A stretch of 64,000 bases of DNA from Bryum argenteum (Eukaryota > Streptophyta > Bryopsida > Bryales > Bryaceae): the NCBI GenBank assembly GCA_037043015.1, contig CM073329.1:15082648-15146647 (forward strand), written 5' to 3'. Within the stretch, counting starts at the first letter, position 1. The number at the start of each line of letters is the position of its first letter. The position numbers were made by a program, and so were the translations under genes. Positions 12,201 through 25,900 of this stretch are shown here, one piece after another. The notes under the pieces were generated by a model. It searched no databases, had not been told where the DNA came from, and saw nothing but the letters and a program-made list of their open reading frames with translations.

Positions 12201-14353
12201 GCACATGGTGATGCTGCAGGCAATCGGCATCTTTATGAAACTTCGTCTGGTACTGCTGAGGGTAACGACGTATCAGACTCCGATGATGAACATGAACCGG
12301 AAGAGTATGCATTCTCCACTTGCTCTGCTTGTGCAATTGTGAAATGTTGATATGTTGAATTTGGCTTACTGGTGTATTCTAGGTTTTGTTCCCTATATTT
12401 TGGGATCTGCGGAGCGTATTATCGTTTCTGCCGGTCTTTATAGTACAGAGGTCAAGACTTGCATGATATTTTTTATACATATGTGGCTGTCTGGCGAGAT
12501 TGATGGCTTCAGACGAGGGGATTTAAGTAGGGGCAGTTGTTTTCTTGTTTTGGATGTTATTTTTTTGAGTGAACATCAACCCACTGTTTTGCATTGGTCA
12601 GCAGGTTTCAATTCGCATCACGAATTGTGCTTCTTTTATTGGTGGCATGGCTGACGCTGCTTGTGTTCAATTCGACTATGGTGCTTCTTCCCATCTCCAT
12701 TGGCCGATTCATTTTCACTTCCTTCTCGCGCCTTCCTATCACCCGTGGTGCGAAATGCAACGGTTAGTATAGTTCCATCGTTACAAATCGATGTAGTTAG
12801 TTCGTGCTCTTCTTACTACATTTTCGAGATTGAAATTTACTGTTTTTCGTGAAGCATTACCGCCGACGATTTGGCACACTGATGTACATGTTGAGTATGC
12901 GCGCGAAATTAGTATGGAGATTTGACATCGTTGTTTCTGCTTTTACAGATCTGTATGCATTCACTATCGGCTGCTATGTTCTTGGGGCTACTGCGGCAGC
13001 AATTCAATACGTGGTAGACTACCTCCGGACCCACGACATCCGAGTCTTTTTGCGACAGGTTGTCAAGTGGTCATCTATTGTAGCTAAAAGCTTCGTGCTT
13101 TTATCACTCTGGGTACGAGCAGCTCCTCTCGTCTTCGATTCCACTGTTGTTTTCGGAAGTAAAATTTTGATTAATCAGATTTAGATATTGAAGTACTTGA
13201 ACATAAATGAGGCTCGTCTTTTGATCAGATGAACGAGTCATAGATTACATGTATGATTGTTCTTCTCATGTAAAGTGGGTTCACATCTGTTGTGCAGATT
13301 GTGGTTATTCCAGTGCTCATCGGCCTACTCTTTGAGCTACTGATCGTTGTCCCTTTGCGAGTACCTATTGACGAGAGCCCGGTGTTCCTTCTTTATCAAG
13401 ATTGGGCTTTGGGGCTGGTGTTTTTGAAGATCTGGACAAGACTGGTAAGTTGTCTGCATGGTCACCGTCCGAAATTGTTACAACTCGTAGCATCATTGGC
13501 GCAGGGTGATGGATTCTTGCATGTTCCAGATGTCATTATTGGCAGGCTTTTTTGGATGATGATCATATTGCCTGAAATCACTCTGTTTTTTAAGAAATGC
13601 TCTTATTCTAAACAGGTGATGCTTGGACAGATCGTGCCTCTAGTTGATGATAGCTGGCGAGTGAAGTTTGAGCAGGTTCGGAACGATGGATTCTCCCAGC
13701 TTCGGGGTTGGTGGGTCTTTGCAAATATCATTGCACCAGTACTCATCCACCTCTTGACAGCTTTATGTGTACCCTACGTGTTTGCACGAGGGTTGTTTCC
13801 TCTGCTCGGTTATTCATTGATGACCAACTCGGCAGTATATCGGTATGCTTGGCTTGGATGCCTCTTCTTTGGAATTTTCTGGTATGGTGGACATCGACTT
13901 CATCAATGGCTACTAGATCTACACGATTCTATTCGTGATGATCGTTATCTCGTTGGAAGACGGCTGCATAATTATGGAGATCACAAGAAAGCACCTCCTA
14001 GTCCCGAGCTTCTGAGGCTACAAGGAGCAGGTACACAATCTGCTGATCTTTGTTATCCTTAAAAGATTGTCTCCCGTCCTTTTTAACACCATATATATGT
14101 TGTCAAGGGTAATTGATAATCGGTAATTGAACGGTTGTGTAATGTTTCAGGGTTGGAAGAGGCTGAGGATGGTGCAGATGCGCAAGGAGATGAAGCGACC
14201 CAAGCTTCACGGTTGAATTCTGATGAGCAGAAAAGGAGTGGAGACGAGCTTGGAGTCGACACTGGAGTAGCGACTGGGGCGCAGAGGATGGGGGCGACGG
14301 CAAGCACACTAAAGTTTCGGGGTGCCGTCAGTCATGAAGGCATCAGTAGCTAA
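9288..14353 (+). CDS. SUD1: DOA10/MARCH6-type ER membrane E3 ubiquitin ligase (SUD1/CER9-like), 10 exons
   Basis: The exons are 9288-9566, 9744-10502, 10636-11397, 11550-11761, 11939-12304, 12605-12762, 12949-13112, 13298-13444, 13616-14030 and 14151-14353. All borders are GT-AG and phases agree, giving 1,154 aa, close to plant SUD1 (about 1,100 aa). An N-terminal RING-CH finger spans roughly residues 45-100, with the pattern CRIC...CACSGSIKYVHQECLLQWL...CEVCKH. About a dozen hydrophobic segments follow, the first in ICVWLLLIPFVTLWIW. Acidic and Gly-rich loops lie between. The Trp-rich block VVKWSSIVAKSFVLLSLW and the segment around VRNDGFSQLRGWWV are typical of the family. Known relatives sit in the ER membrane, degrade misfolded and sterol-pathway proteins (HMG-CoA reductase activity) and affect cuticle lipids in Arabidopsis. 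The start is the first ATG, 44 codons before the first RING cysteine. No disruption is visible. Confidence 0.93.
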
Positions 14354-14840
14354 AGCCTCAACTCCACCTTTTTCAATATGGTCAATCATTTTTGCATCAT
14401 GTTGGATTGATGAAGCAAGCCGAGTCCAAGTAGGGTTTTACTCTTTGTATAAAAGTAGGTGTAGGTACACAGGTTTGTTGAGCAATGTATGTGCCTGATA
14501 GGCTGTGCGATTTGTTGTCCCTCTTCACAACCGGGCTACTAGTTGCTACAACTACTGTATGAGTCTCCCCCCAGGCTACTGTGTTGGATCTTGTCATGAT
14601 ATAGAGAGAGTGAGATTTGCAGCAGAAGGGCGGTCCCACTCGCGACCACTCTGTAGGTACTTTAGCCTTCTCCTTAAATTCAACCTCATTTTTTTGTACT
14701 ATCAAGCACTTGCTGGACAATTCTCTTGTGACATAAAGATGTCTATATTTTCACCACAGTGCTCTAGGATTTCGTCCAATGCAATGGTTTTGGCCTGAAA
14801 TGATACCCGCTCAATCTCTTTTTGTAGCTTATGTCCCTTA
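14354..14840. other. 3' flank of the SUD1-like gene
   Basis: This holds the likely 3' UTR and terminator region. I see no second gene. A minus-strand open frame near 14,400-14,720 has no recognisable features. Confidence 0.3.
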
Positions 14841-14964
14841 TGTTCACAGATGTGCTTGCATTCCGCCTTATGCTACGAGTTTCATCTGGGTTGGAGAGTT
14901 AATGTTCACAGATGTGCTTGCATTTCGCCTTATGCTACGAATCTCATCTGGGTTGGGGAGTAGG
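14841..14964. repeat. Tandem duplication of a 62-bp unit
   Basis: Two adjacent copies of a 62-bp unit start TGTTCACAGATGTGCTTGCA at 14841 and 14903 and differ at a few bases. This is a local duplication downstream of the SUD1-like gene, with no visible coding role. Confidence 0.8.
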
Positions 14965-17641
14965 GCGACGATGGATTACTGTGAAGATGCTTCTGAGGCG
15001 TTCCCGTGAAACGGTGTTTGGGTGTTTTAAATGGGACGAACACCCATACTCGAGCGCCCCAAACAAAGTTACACCTAAAAACGTTTGCATTCACAAGAAA
15101 TGCCTTACCCTCGATTGTGCACACAAGAATCTACTTCTAAAACAAATTTAACTCTTTGAGTGGTACTAACCATCAAACGCTGAGTTATGCTCATGCATGT
15201 TACTAGGAGGGTTGTATTCACACGAATAGGAGTTTGGGTATACCAAACTTTAAAAGTTCATAACATATTCATGTAAAATGAAAAAAATAATAATCCGCTT
15301 GAGTTCATATTTTGCTTAGATTGTCAATTAGCTGTAAAAAATCAGCAACTAAATATTTGGAAATAAGCATACCTCCTTAAATGCGCAAAAATAGGTGTTC
15401 CTACCCCACAGTTGTTTATGTTTTCTACCTCTGGTGCCATGTTTTTTTAGTGAGTCAACCAAAAGTGTTGCTTCCAGGACGAGAGGTACATTTTGGGGCC
15501 TTCGAATACACTGAGGCCTTACTACGCTTCTTATACTAGTGGCAAGTTATGAAAGTAAATCTGAAACACAAAAATAAATAGTCAAGCAAATGATGGGTGA
15601 TTTGGCTATCAAATGCAATTAAAAGTATTCAGGTGTGTAGCTCATATTATATGAGCCTCTGAACTTAAATACGGAACATCTTTTTGCGTGGGTAGTTTGC
15701 AAGCCACTATTTGGACCAACATGCTTCAAGTATTTTTATTTCATGGGCAGCCCCTCAAAGTGCCCCCTACTAAAATTTTGTAATACAAGCAATAAGAGGG
15801 TGAGAGGGTCACCAATGATTCACTTTGTTGAAATCCAACTTTTGTTGTAAAGAATGTATGACTTTTTCAAAACTCATGTGGTTCTAAACAAATGATACAT
15901 TCAAAAGTCACAAATAATATCACTTATAATAATTGTTATGTTAGTTGACCATGTGTTAAAGTATAAATCATATGAAGGGTTTGTTTGGAAAATTGATTAT
16001 TTCAAACCTGCCCAATTTTTTATTAAGGTTTCATTGTCTTCATGAAATGTTGAGTTTTTGTGGACCTCATCCCATTGCATACACCTACAATGCTTATATT
16101 ATGAATAGATGAATTGTAAGTAGTTCAATCCCAGAAGTTGTTTTTTAAGAATGATGTGTTTTTGACTTCGTATGAAGTTGAAATGCTCGATCAAAGTCCT
16201 CTACCCTAAATATTTTTTAGTGCCTAAATTCCATTGAGATCTTGGATCTCTCAATATATGTGGTGAAAATCTTGAAAAAAAAATGTGCACTATCTCAAAG
16301 TAGTGTTTTTGAAGATTCTAAAATTACAATACATTAAATCATCTTTTGAATATTCTAAAAGATTATTCATTGATTTTCTCATTATGAGGAAAAGGTGAAG
16401 GTTAGTATCCCCCTATGTATTTTGGGGTTTATTTTACCCTGTCAAAGGTCATTTTCCTATCTCTATTCAACTCGTCACCTTTGGCGGCTGGCGAAAGAGA
16501 GGTTCAAGACCCGCAAAAAATAATGTCCCTCCAAGTCCTGCTACTTTCTTGGCTACCTACCCAACTCCCACCCAAATGCAATGTTTACTTTACTTTTGGA
16601 AGGTTTTAGTTCGACTTTTGGAAAATCTTAAAACTTTTGGACTTTTGAACTTCAAGTACTTTTAAACTTTTGCTATGGTGTTGTAAAGGGCAGAGTATAG
16701 CACAAACATTTAAAAGGACTAACATAGAGAAATATGTATTAGCAACCCTCCTCTTTGGCTATTCACATTTTTAAAAAATAAAAAATAAAAAATAAAAAAT
16801 CAACTCGCATTGAAAGAGGGCATTTTAAGGATGTAGCATGGAAATGAGGTGTGGAAATCTTAGGTGTTAACCCTTAATCCTCAAATGCCCAAAGGAGAGG
16901 AGGGTCTAGAATCTTTCAAATCTATCTTCAGAGGCAGATTTGAGAGAAGCTACTGGACAATTATAATGGGATTGAGGGAGTAATAGATTTGTTCTAGGTC
17001 ACGTGGATGAACTTTGGAGTCCTGAAGCCTTATGGATTGAGAGATCATAGCAGATTATTTAGTACTCAAATAAGTTTCTATGGGCATATCATCAAGGGTA
17101 GGTCGAACGGAGACTTTCTTTACGCCAACCCTAAACAAGGCTCGTGTTCTTCCCCTTCTTCTACTCAAATAAGATCACAAAATTTCATCACTTTCATTTC
17201 GAAGTAAAAATGCTCTTAACAAACCTATTGTAGTAAAAAAAATCACCAACTAGGAAGTTGTTCAACTTTAATTCAACAACACTCTTTTACAAAAAAAAAC
17301 TTTAAAAAGAATTTTTGGCTCAAATAATTTGAAATGGTAAAAAACTGCTAAAAATTTTACAAAGGAAAAATATTTCATATCTACATCCCTTGCACTAAAA
17401 ATCTTGGCATATCTTCAAAACACCTTTGATTGGGTGAAGGTTTTTACCGCTTAAACTAGACTCAAATTGGAACCCATCCCAAAGAAACAAAGTTGACGTC
17501 CAATGGTGGATAGAAGAGAATATAGCTCCTCAAATATCATCCATTTGATAATCTTTTTCATTATAGAAACATCTTTGCAAATCCAAGACCAATAGTTTTT
17601 GGATCAAAATTCTTCCAACTACAAAGTTGTTGGATTTCATC
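14965..17641. other. AT-rich intergenic DNA, no gene seen
   Basis: No coding sequence or RNA gene is recognisable. A single TTAACCCTTAA at 16867 resembles a TTAA-element end but has no partner I can find. A short A-rich (AAAAAT)n run lies near 16770-16800. Confidence 0.35.
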
Positions 17642-18158
17642 TCAACCCCTATTGCAAATACGCGAGGGGTCTCGAGAAAAACTTAGATGTCTTATAGAAT
17701 TTACATTCTGTAACTCTTATGGAGTTCTAATCAAAAAACAACATGAAGATCACAATGCTTAAATCACATCAATGTGGTAAATTTCTCAAAATAGATATTG
17801 TTAATTTTATAATGACTTAAAGAGAGTAAAACACTGAAAATCACTAGAAAATACACTTTCTATTATTAGTGGTTGAGAATCTATATGATTGGCTCAAATA
17901 ACTTATTATATGATATTATAGAGAAAGGCGACTCATAATCACCAATACTAAGAAAACCTTGCCCTGTTTGTGTCCAAAGGCTTATTGTGAACAATCTATA
18001 AATCCAAATGAGGTCCGTAAATTGGATGTGGTTCTCAATTTACCAAACTTCTAGAAAGTAGATTTTTTTTTTCCAAAAGAGTATTTTTTTTAGTGTGCTA
18101 CACCTCCTCAAAATTCGGGATTGACCGTGAAATGGTTAATTGGGCTCTTCGGGGTTAA
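17642..18158 (-). mobile_element. 517-bp TTAA-type MITE, copy 1
   Basis: Read on the minus strand it begins TTAACCCCGAAGAGCCCAAT at 18158. It then follows the element at 52,140-52,656 in order: AACCATTTCA, GTAGCACACTAAAA, TTGTTCACAATAA, AGAGTTTTACTCT-like blocks, and the distal end at about 17642. Both copies span exactly 517 bp by my boundaries. The distal TTAA here is degenerate (TCAA). It has no ORF and is presumably a nonautonomous piggyBac-type element. Confidence 0.65.
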
Positions 18159-18747
18159 GATCATAATCATACAAAGAAATTTTGATGAAAAATATTCTTG
18201 ATCTCACATAATTGGTTTGCAATGACAGAACATGCCTAATGTTTGAAACTCAATAACAAAAGCTCCCTTCACTAAAGTGCACGCCATTTATTAATACTTT
18301 ATTTTATTGGCATTTTGTCTTCACCACACTCAATAGACTTGCCTAAGGACCTAACCCATGTACTTTCCTCCAAAACAAACCCTAGATAAAGAAGTTATGG
18401 CTCTTCAAAGATTCCACCTTTCATCCAAAGTGTCGTTTTTGAAAATTTTGGACGGTTATGGTTAAGCGCCCGAGCGACCCCCTTGGGCTTGTCTCCCACT
18501 GAAGCTTCCTTTTAACTCTTCTTTGACCCTTAAAAGTCCCTTGGGGATAGTATGTGCGTTGTCGTATAATTAAGATTGGCTACCAACAAGAAACTCTAAA
18601 CTGGAATTGTAATAGCTCACTAGAACCGCAATAATTCAAATGTCAACTTCTTCTTTGAACTCAAACCCATTAAAGGTGTGCATTCACTCCAAATACAACC
18701 AAAATACATCGTATTCTACTCGTCGCCACGGCACGCTCAGACTCACC

Positions 18748-18990
18748 TTAACCCTTAAACGTCAGACCCAGCCCGAGGGGTTGGGTTTTTTTTTTTAGAG
18801 AATCTTGCTCATAACTTACACTCCATTATACCAAGTGGGATTTTTAGAATTCCAAACTGAGCACCTTAAAGAGATATATACTTTCTTAGAATAGAGCTCA
18901 AGCAAATTAAGAATAGAATAATGCTAAAAATGGAGTTTAAAAGAGATTTTGGGTGTGGTATCAGGAAAGCATATGACGTTTAAGGGTTAA
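18748..18990. mobile_element. 243-bp TTAA-flanked MITE with 17-bp perfect inverted ends
   Basis: It starts TTAACCCTTAAACGTCA and ends TGACGTTTAAGGGTTAA, a perfect 17-bp inverted repeat including TTAA. There is no ORF. The ends match the general TTAA-CCC pattern of the other elements, but the interior differs, so it is a distinct subfamily. Confidence 0.75.
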
Positions 18991-19975
18991 CTCACCTTTC
19001 ACTAGTTCTTGATTGTTGATCTTATAATGCATCCACGAACTGAAACTTCAAGGTACTGTACTGTTGGTACCAGTTGGTACCAACAGTACTTCGCCTATGG
19101 TGATTACAATATTGTAAAATATTGCACTAAGCGCCGGAACAGCACTGTCGTTTCCTTGAGTTTCGGCGAGGCGGGACCTTCAATTTAGCTCACCACATGA
19201 ATGTAATCTATTCTTGAGCTCTACTTTCAACGAAATGGATCACCAGTGGCACATATGCTCGAAGGGCACCGAGCGTTGACAAGAACCAGAACATATTATA
19301 TATTTATTAAAGCTCCGTAGACTCTGGTCGACCCATCAGCTTATCGGTAGGAACCTACCGACACTCAGATTATGTCACAGACTGTCATTGCTACTACAGG
19401 CAACTTGGACGTTATTCGGGGTGGTAGTCGATACGACCAATGTTGACACACCCCTTATTCTTGCAGAGCCCAGACACTTGCACTCCCTTCAACCTCTAGC
19501 TCTGTCAGGGTTTCGTCATTCTCAAAACACGTGATTCATCTCTGTTAATTGGTTCACAGTTGAGTGGAGCCCCATATCGATCATTTTGCTTGGCTGTCGA
19601 TAGTCTGTTACGATGGTTGGAGAGGTCCAGCGGATCGCATATTGTTTGCAAAGGTAAGTGACTGAATGGATATTGGTGCAGAACCATAGTTGGAACACTG
19701 GGTTGAAACACCAGTAGTGTTCTAATCATGCGCTAATCGATCTCAATGTTGGTTCAATCTTGTTGAAAAGCTGTCGAAGTTTCAACCACCCCTTTCGAAA
19801 CACTAGCACGTTGGAACATTATTGAAGTAAAGGGCTTGAATCACTGTGTCTCTGTGTATCAACCATGGTTTTGCACTGGTACCGATTGGCATAAATTGAT
19901 CTTCACCTTCATTTAAAGCTGTGTGTAACTACGGTCTTCTTCTCAATCTGATGATTATGTTCTGTTCATTGCGAC
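18991..19975. promoter_or_regulatory. Upstream region of the receptor kinase gene
   Basis: No separate gene is supported. A small palindrome at about 19063-19088 (TACTGTTGGTACCAGTTGGTACCAAC region) is visible. The stretch presumably holds the promoter and 5' UTR of the kinase gene starting at 19976. No core promoter element is clear. Confidence 0.3.
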
Positions 19976-22900
19976 ATGCAGGTGGTAAATCAAATGAAGA
20001 TTCTGGCTCTGCCTTGGATCGGTAACAAAATGCCGCAGTATGGAGCTATTAGAATCGTAGGTTTGGTTGTGGCATATGTCGCCTGCATCGCGCAATCAAC
20101 TTCAGCTGCTACTTCTCAAGCAGGTATACCTTCTCTTGTGATCCTTTCATGCAATTTTAGTTCAGATGTAGATTTTGGAAGTAGCAGGACTTGTTGTGTT
20201 GGAAAGGAGAGAATGAAGAGATTCCGGTTCTGGTGCAGGTTTCGTAAGCATAGACTGCGGGAGCGCCTTCCCCTACACAGACGGAGTGACAGGAATCAAC
20301 TGGGTCCCCGACACGAACTACACACAGGTAGGAAGCAACGTACTCAACGTCCCCGGCAGTGCGGTGTGGTCGAACAACTCCGAAGTGACAACACTTCGCA
20401 CATTCAAAGAGCGCAACCGAGCCAAGTACTGCTACGAGTTTCCAGGGATAACACCGAACGCAACGTACCTGATTCGTCACTCGTACTGGTATGGATCCTA
20501 CGATGGGGCTGCGACCACTCCGACATTCTATGTCTACATCGATGCCAGTGTTGCGGCGCTGATTGATATGAGTGGTACTGAAGGTCAAATATATGTTCAG
20601 CAGCATACTTATAAAGCTGTTGCTAATACTATTAGCTTCTGTTTGACTCGGGACCCTGTGACTTTGGCGGATCCCTTCATTTCGGCACTGGAGTTGCGGC
20701 CTGTTCTTAGTGGCGCTTACGATTATGATATTCTCGATACTAGAATGCTTGTTTCTGTGCACCGCAACTTTGGCGGCGATCAAGTCATAAGGTATGAACC
20801 TCAATCCCTTGGCGCTTGTGCCCAAGGTTACGCAAATTTTCCTTAATGGCCAGAGAAGTCCTACAAGTAATAATCACTCCTGGAAAAGAATGGTGATCAA
20901 TTATATAGGGCAGAGGAAAACCACTGTACATGCTTTCATAGAAATGGACACATAGAACAACAAGTATCTACAGAAAATGACCACACCCTCAAAAGCCTGG
21001 GGATGATCGATGTTGATTCTGACCGAGTGTGCAGGTACCCCGACGACGAGTACGATCGAATCTGGCAACCAATAGCACAAATGGAGTTAATCAACACAAC
21101 ATCACTCCGTCCAATAACAAACGTAGCCTCAATGCCACAAAGGATCCCCTCCTCGGTGCTCCAAACGGGACAAACACTCCCCACAGTAAAGCAGATAAAC
21201 ATCACATGGGCCTTCACAAGAAGCGTCGAGCCTTTCGCCGCGATCCTCGAGCTCCACTTCGCGGAGCTCAATGAGAGCACTAGCTTAGTGCGACAGTTCA
21301 CTATCACGGCCGAAGGGAGTGCTCCTGTTGTGGAGAATGCTGTGATCAAAATGGGTGGTCCTCTGTTGGCGCATGTTGTGCAGTTTCCGAATTGGTCGTA
21401 TCGGGGCTTGGGATCGGTTGTTACTCTTACTCCGGCGCCTGCTGCAACTAATGCGCCGCTCATCAATGCTCTCAGCCTGCATCTTAAGCTTCCTCTCAAG
21501 GCGGCTCTTACTTATAATCCTGATGGTATGTGAGATCTTCCCAGCTTAAATCATACGTCTATGCCTCCTAGATTTAGAATGTTTCTGGTGCAGTTGAATT
21601 TGGTGGATTCTAGAGTTGAAAGTGACTAAAAGAAGGGAATGTAGTATGGGCGTTGTAGCTAAAACGTTGGCATTTGGGAAATTCTGATGAAATAGCAACA
21701 TTCATACCCAAAACTGTCATTCTGTCATGAAGTGCATTTCGGTTACGCTTCCGAACTAGAACCTCAGTCTCACTGATGTTTTTACGAAGCATCCTCACTT
21801 CAACTTCTCTTTTTTACGGAATTCGAACCCCATAAAAATGCTAGTTTTTTTTTCGCGGAATATCAGTGCCATTCTAATGTAAATTGAGGTTGTGTGCAGT
21901 TGTGGCAATAAACCAAGTGAAAGCGGCGTTAAATCTCACAAGTTGGAACGGCGATCCGTGTCGACCTGCTGCACATCTTTGGCTTACCTGTTCAGCAGAT
22001 GTTAGTCTTCCGAGAATAATTTCAGTGTACGTTACGTGATTGTCACTTCACCTGAATCAAGCAACATAAGTTTTAATTGAAGCTTCTCCGGAGTCCAGCT
22101 AACAAGATGTTTTCAACATGATGCAGGGACTTGGACGGTTACAACCTTGTTGGAGAAATACCTGCGAGTCTTAGCAAACTCACTGCTCTCGTTTCCATGT
22201 ACGTTGATTCAAACTTTCATTCCAATACTGGAGGTTCCTTCAAAGTCTTCAACTTGGTAGAATGAATGTAGAAATGGGAAAAAAGAACTGTGAAGGCTCT
22301 TATGTTGAAAAGCTCTGATTGTTGGAGATGGATTTGTGCAGAGCATTAAACAACAACAAACTTACTGGAACTATTCCTGACTTGAGTTCCCTCACAAGTT
22401 TAAGAAAGTTGTGAGTACTCTTCACTCTACCTCTTACTTATAAATTCAATGGGACTAGGATTTGTCTCATTAAATTGATTCAGTTGACTTGATATGCAAG
22501 ATGAAAACTGTTTCTTAAAATTCTTGGTTGTATTAGGAAGGAGATTTGTTTGAAACCTCAATTCCGTTAAAATGGCACTATGCCATGTGCCATTTTGTCA
22601 CACCAAATCTTACATATGCGCTCACAAGGAGTGGTGTATTATGTTATATCACAATTTTTTCTATAATATCACTCCTTTATATACATTGTCACTCATTTTC
22701 CATAATATCACCTTCAAATTCTATTATATCACATGGTTTTTGAACTGCAGTTCAAAAAGTTAAGGTGTGCCATTTTAGCGGCATAACGCCATTTTAACGG
22801 AATTGGGGATTTGATGGGTTGATTTAGTTTGAGAAAGTTGCAGATTGGTGTCCAGATTCTTAACATTTCTGCTTCAACTTTCAACTTTGTGTGGTACTTT

Positions 22901-25900
22901 GGTGCAGGTATTTACAAAACAACACACTGAGCGGTCCAATTCCATCGTCCTTGGGACTCATTCCAACACTTCAAGAGTTGTACGTACATTCATTTGACTC
23001 TATTCTATCCTTCATGTGAATAATCGTCCATCTCAAAGGAGGGTGTTTGATATTAATCATGTGTATCCCTTAAATTTTTGTATGTGGTTTTGAAGTATTT
23101 TTAAGCCAACATGAATTGCTTGATGCCATGCAAGTGTTTTTTCTCCTAAGCTTGCTTGATCTTATTAATGAAGTCATTCAAAATGTGTGTCTAAGTGACG
23201 TGTACAATTGTAAAGGAATAAAGTGGACGAAACAAAATTAATGGATGTAATTGCATATGTACATAAAAGTGGATGACACTAACACAACCTTTCCACAGGT
23301 ATCTCCAAAACAACAACTTTTCTGGAAGCATCCCCACATCTTTAATACGAAATGGCTTAAAGTTGGAGTAAGTACCATCTACACTTACATTATTCTTACT
23401 TTCTGCAGCTTGTGTTTATTTTAGTCACATGAATTATAATATGCTTTAATGTGTGTATATAACACACAAATTCTTATAAGTTGAACTCTAATAACCCATA
23501 AATATCCTTGATGCAAAATTGTTTAAATTATAGAAAATAACCTTCGTCTATTTCAAGTCCAAAATACCTTAATCATGTTTTATTTAGAAAATCCAATGGT
23601 AGGATCTTAAACTTAATTTGCATTTCTACTTGCTCGTCAGGCTTGAACCATTGAATCCTTTTCACTTGTGAGATTATAGTGGTCAAAGTTAGCTGACTTT
23701 TTTCCCTGAAATAACCCAAAAGCCATTTCAGCTTTCTTGAATCTTTAGGGGTTGAATGTACTATGGAAAATACTACAAGGTCAAAGACATATTTGAGAAA
23801 ATTCACTAGAGTAGAAAGTAGAGGTGTCTATGAGAAATTTAGCATATTCACTATAAGAGGTAGAATTCGAATATGCAGAGAGATAATAAAAACAGATTTA
23901 GCACATTTCGACTGTGACAATCTCACAAATGAAGAAGAATCAACGGTTCAATTTGGCATGCAACTGATATGTCAAGTTAACTTTGAGATCCTACGGTTGG
24001 AACTTGTCAATAATGCTTAGATTAAGCTTTTTTTGTCTCCAAGTAGAAGGAGGTCATTTTTTTTTTATGATTTAGGCAATTTTGCACTAATGATTGAAGG
24101 ATTTGGAGGGGTTAAGCCGTAATTGACCATTGATTGTGATACTGTCAGCGTGACCGGAAACCCAAGCCTATTGAACAGCAACGACAATGAGACACTTGGT
24201 CCATTACCATCTCCATCCGGAACAGGAAATTCAACTACAACTACGACGACGAGGGTGAGTGTCATAGCGGGTGCGGTTGGAGGATCCGTGGCGGGACTTT
24301 TCATTCTCGGATGCTGCATTCTTATGTTTTGCTTGTGTAAGAAGCGGAAGCCCAAAGAAAATGCAGTGTTCGAAATGCCCTTTGTTAATGGCACCACTCC
24401 CACCACTACCAAATCTTCATCGCCAAGAACAGGTAATTCCTGTCGTCTAAAATGTTGCATTTCGAAGAGTATCATTCTAACCACTTGATCTAGTCCGGTT
24501 TGAATGTGCAAAAATCGAGGAAGGTATAACATGTCTTAAGTTTTGACCGTAAAAGTATCGTAACTTTCTTGAAAGTTAGGATGTTTGTACCACAAGTGAT
24601 CGGGATTAGGAATGCCTATTTTACATATTATATTCTAACTTCATGGTACATGAATGTAGATAATTGATATCTTTTTGAAAACATTGGTCCAACTTAATAG
24701 CCATTTGATGTACTTTTTGATTACTGATGTCGAATTTTCTAAAATTTCAATATGAATTTTGGCGTATGCAAATGCACTTAACCCAGAGAAGGATTTAATG
24801 TTACAGTGAAATAATGACATGAGATGGAACATACTTGTCGAACTAATAATAAGGACATACATCCCTACTAAGCTGATTTTCTAAAAAATATACAGGTGTG
24901 AGTTTTTGCATGCGCTTGAATAATTATGTATAATTAACACTGTCTTGCTTTTGTGCAGATGGTTCGCAACAACTCAATACCAATGTTCCTTCTGAAATGA
25001 ATTCGGTACTTCTAGACCAGAGTGTCATGGTATGCTCTCTTCGTGAGATTCAAAGTATAACGAATAACTATTCTAGAGAACTTGGGAAAGGAGGATTTGG
25101 TACGGTGTACTATGGCAAATTACCCAATGGCATGGAAGTGGCAGTCAAAGTCTGCGATGGAGATAAACACCCCGAAGGTGTCGAGTTCAATGTGGAGGTG
25201 CAAATTCTTACCCCTCCAATTTGTTTTTTAAAAAACCCATCTAAAAAATGTTGTATGGATATATATGACCAAAAACCTCGTCATGAAAATTATGTTTGTG
25301 GTAAAAGATTTTGATGTCATTATGGATATAGTATTCTTATATTATTAGAGTCGTGTTATTCCAATCAACATTTTTGAACAAAAAATGATTTTGTTCACTG
25401 TGACAAAGTTATGTTGCATGAAATAAAGAAGGGTTGTAAATGTTGTTTTGTATGCCTTTATCTTTGCAACTTTATAATTGTTTTTGTTTTGAACTTGTAA
25501 TGCAGATTGACGTCTTGACAAGATTACATCACAAGAACTTAGTCAGCCTCGTTGGATACTGCAAAGAGAACAACTCTCAAATTCTAATTTATGAGTATCT
25601 ACATAACGGCACCGTTACCGAACATCTCTACGGTACTACACAACTCCTTAAACTTAAATATGTTCAATTATACAATATTGTGACTATTTTTCATGTGATG
25701 ATTAAATTTTTTACTTGATATTACTTACATAGTACATGTACTTAAGACTCAAATGGGACCCATGCATATTGAATTTTACTCAAATAAGCTAGCATACAAA
25801 AATTGTGAATATGTGCAGATACCGAGAAAGCAAAGGCCAATCCACTTGACTGGAAAACACGCCTCTACATTGCTTTAGACGCAGCTCTAGGTAAGTCATA

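Noticed and set aside
16867-16880. Lone TTAACCCTTAA resembling a TTAA-element end
   Set aside because: No inverted partner was found within several kb, so no element is called.
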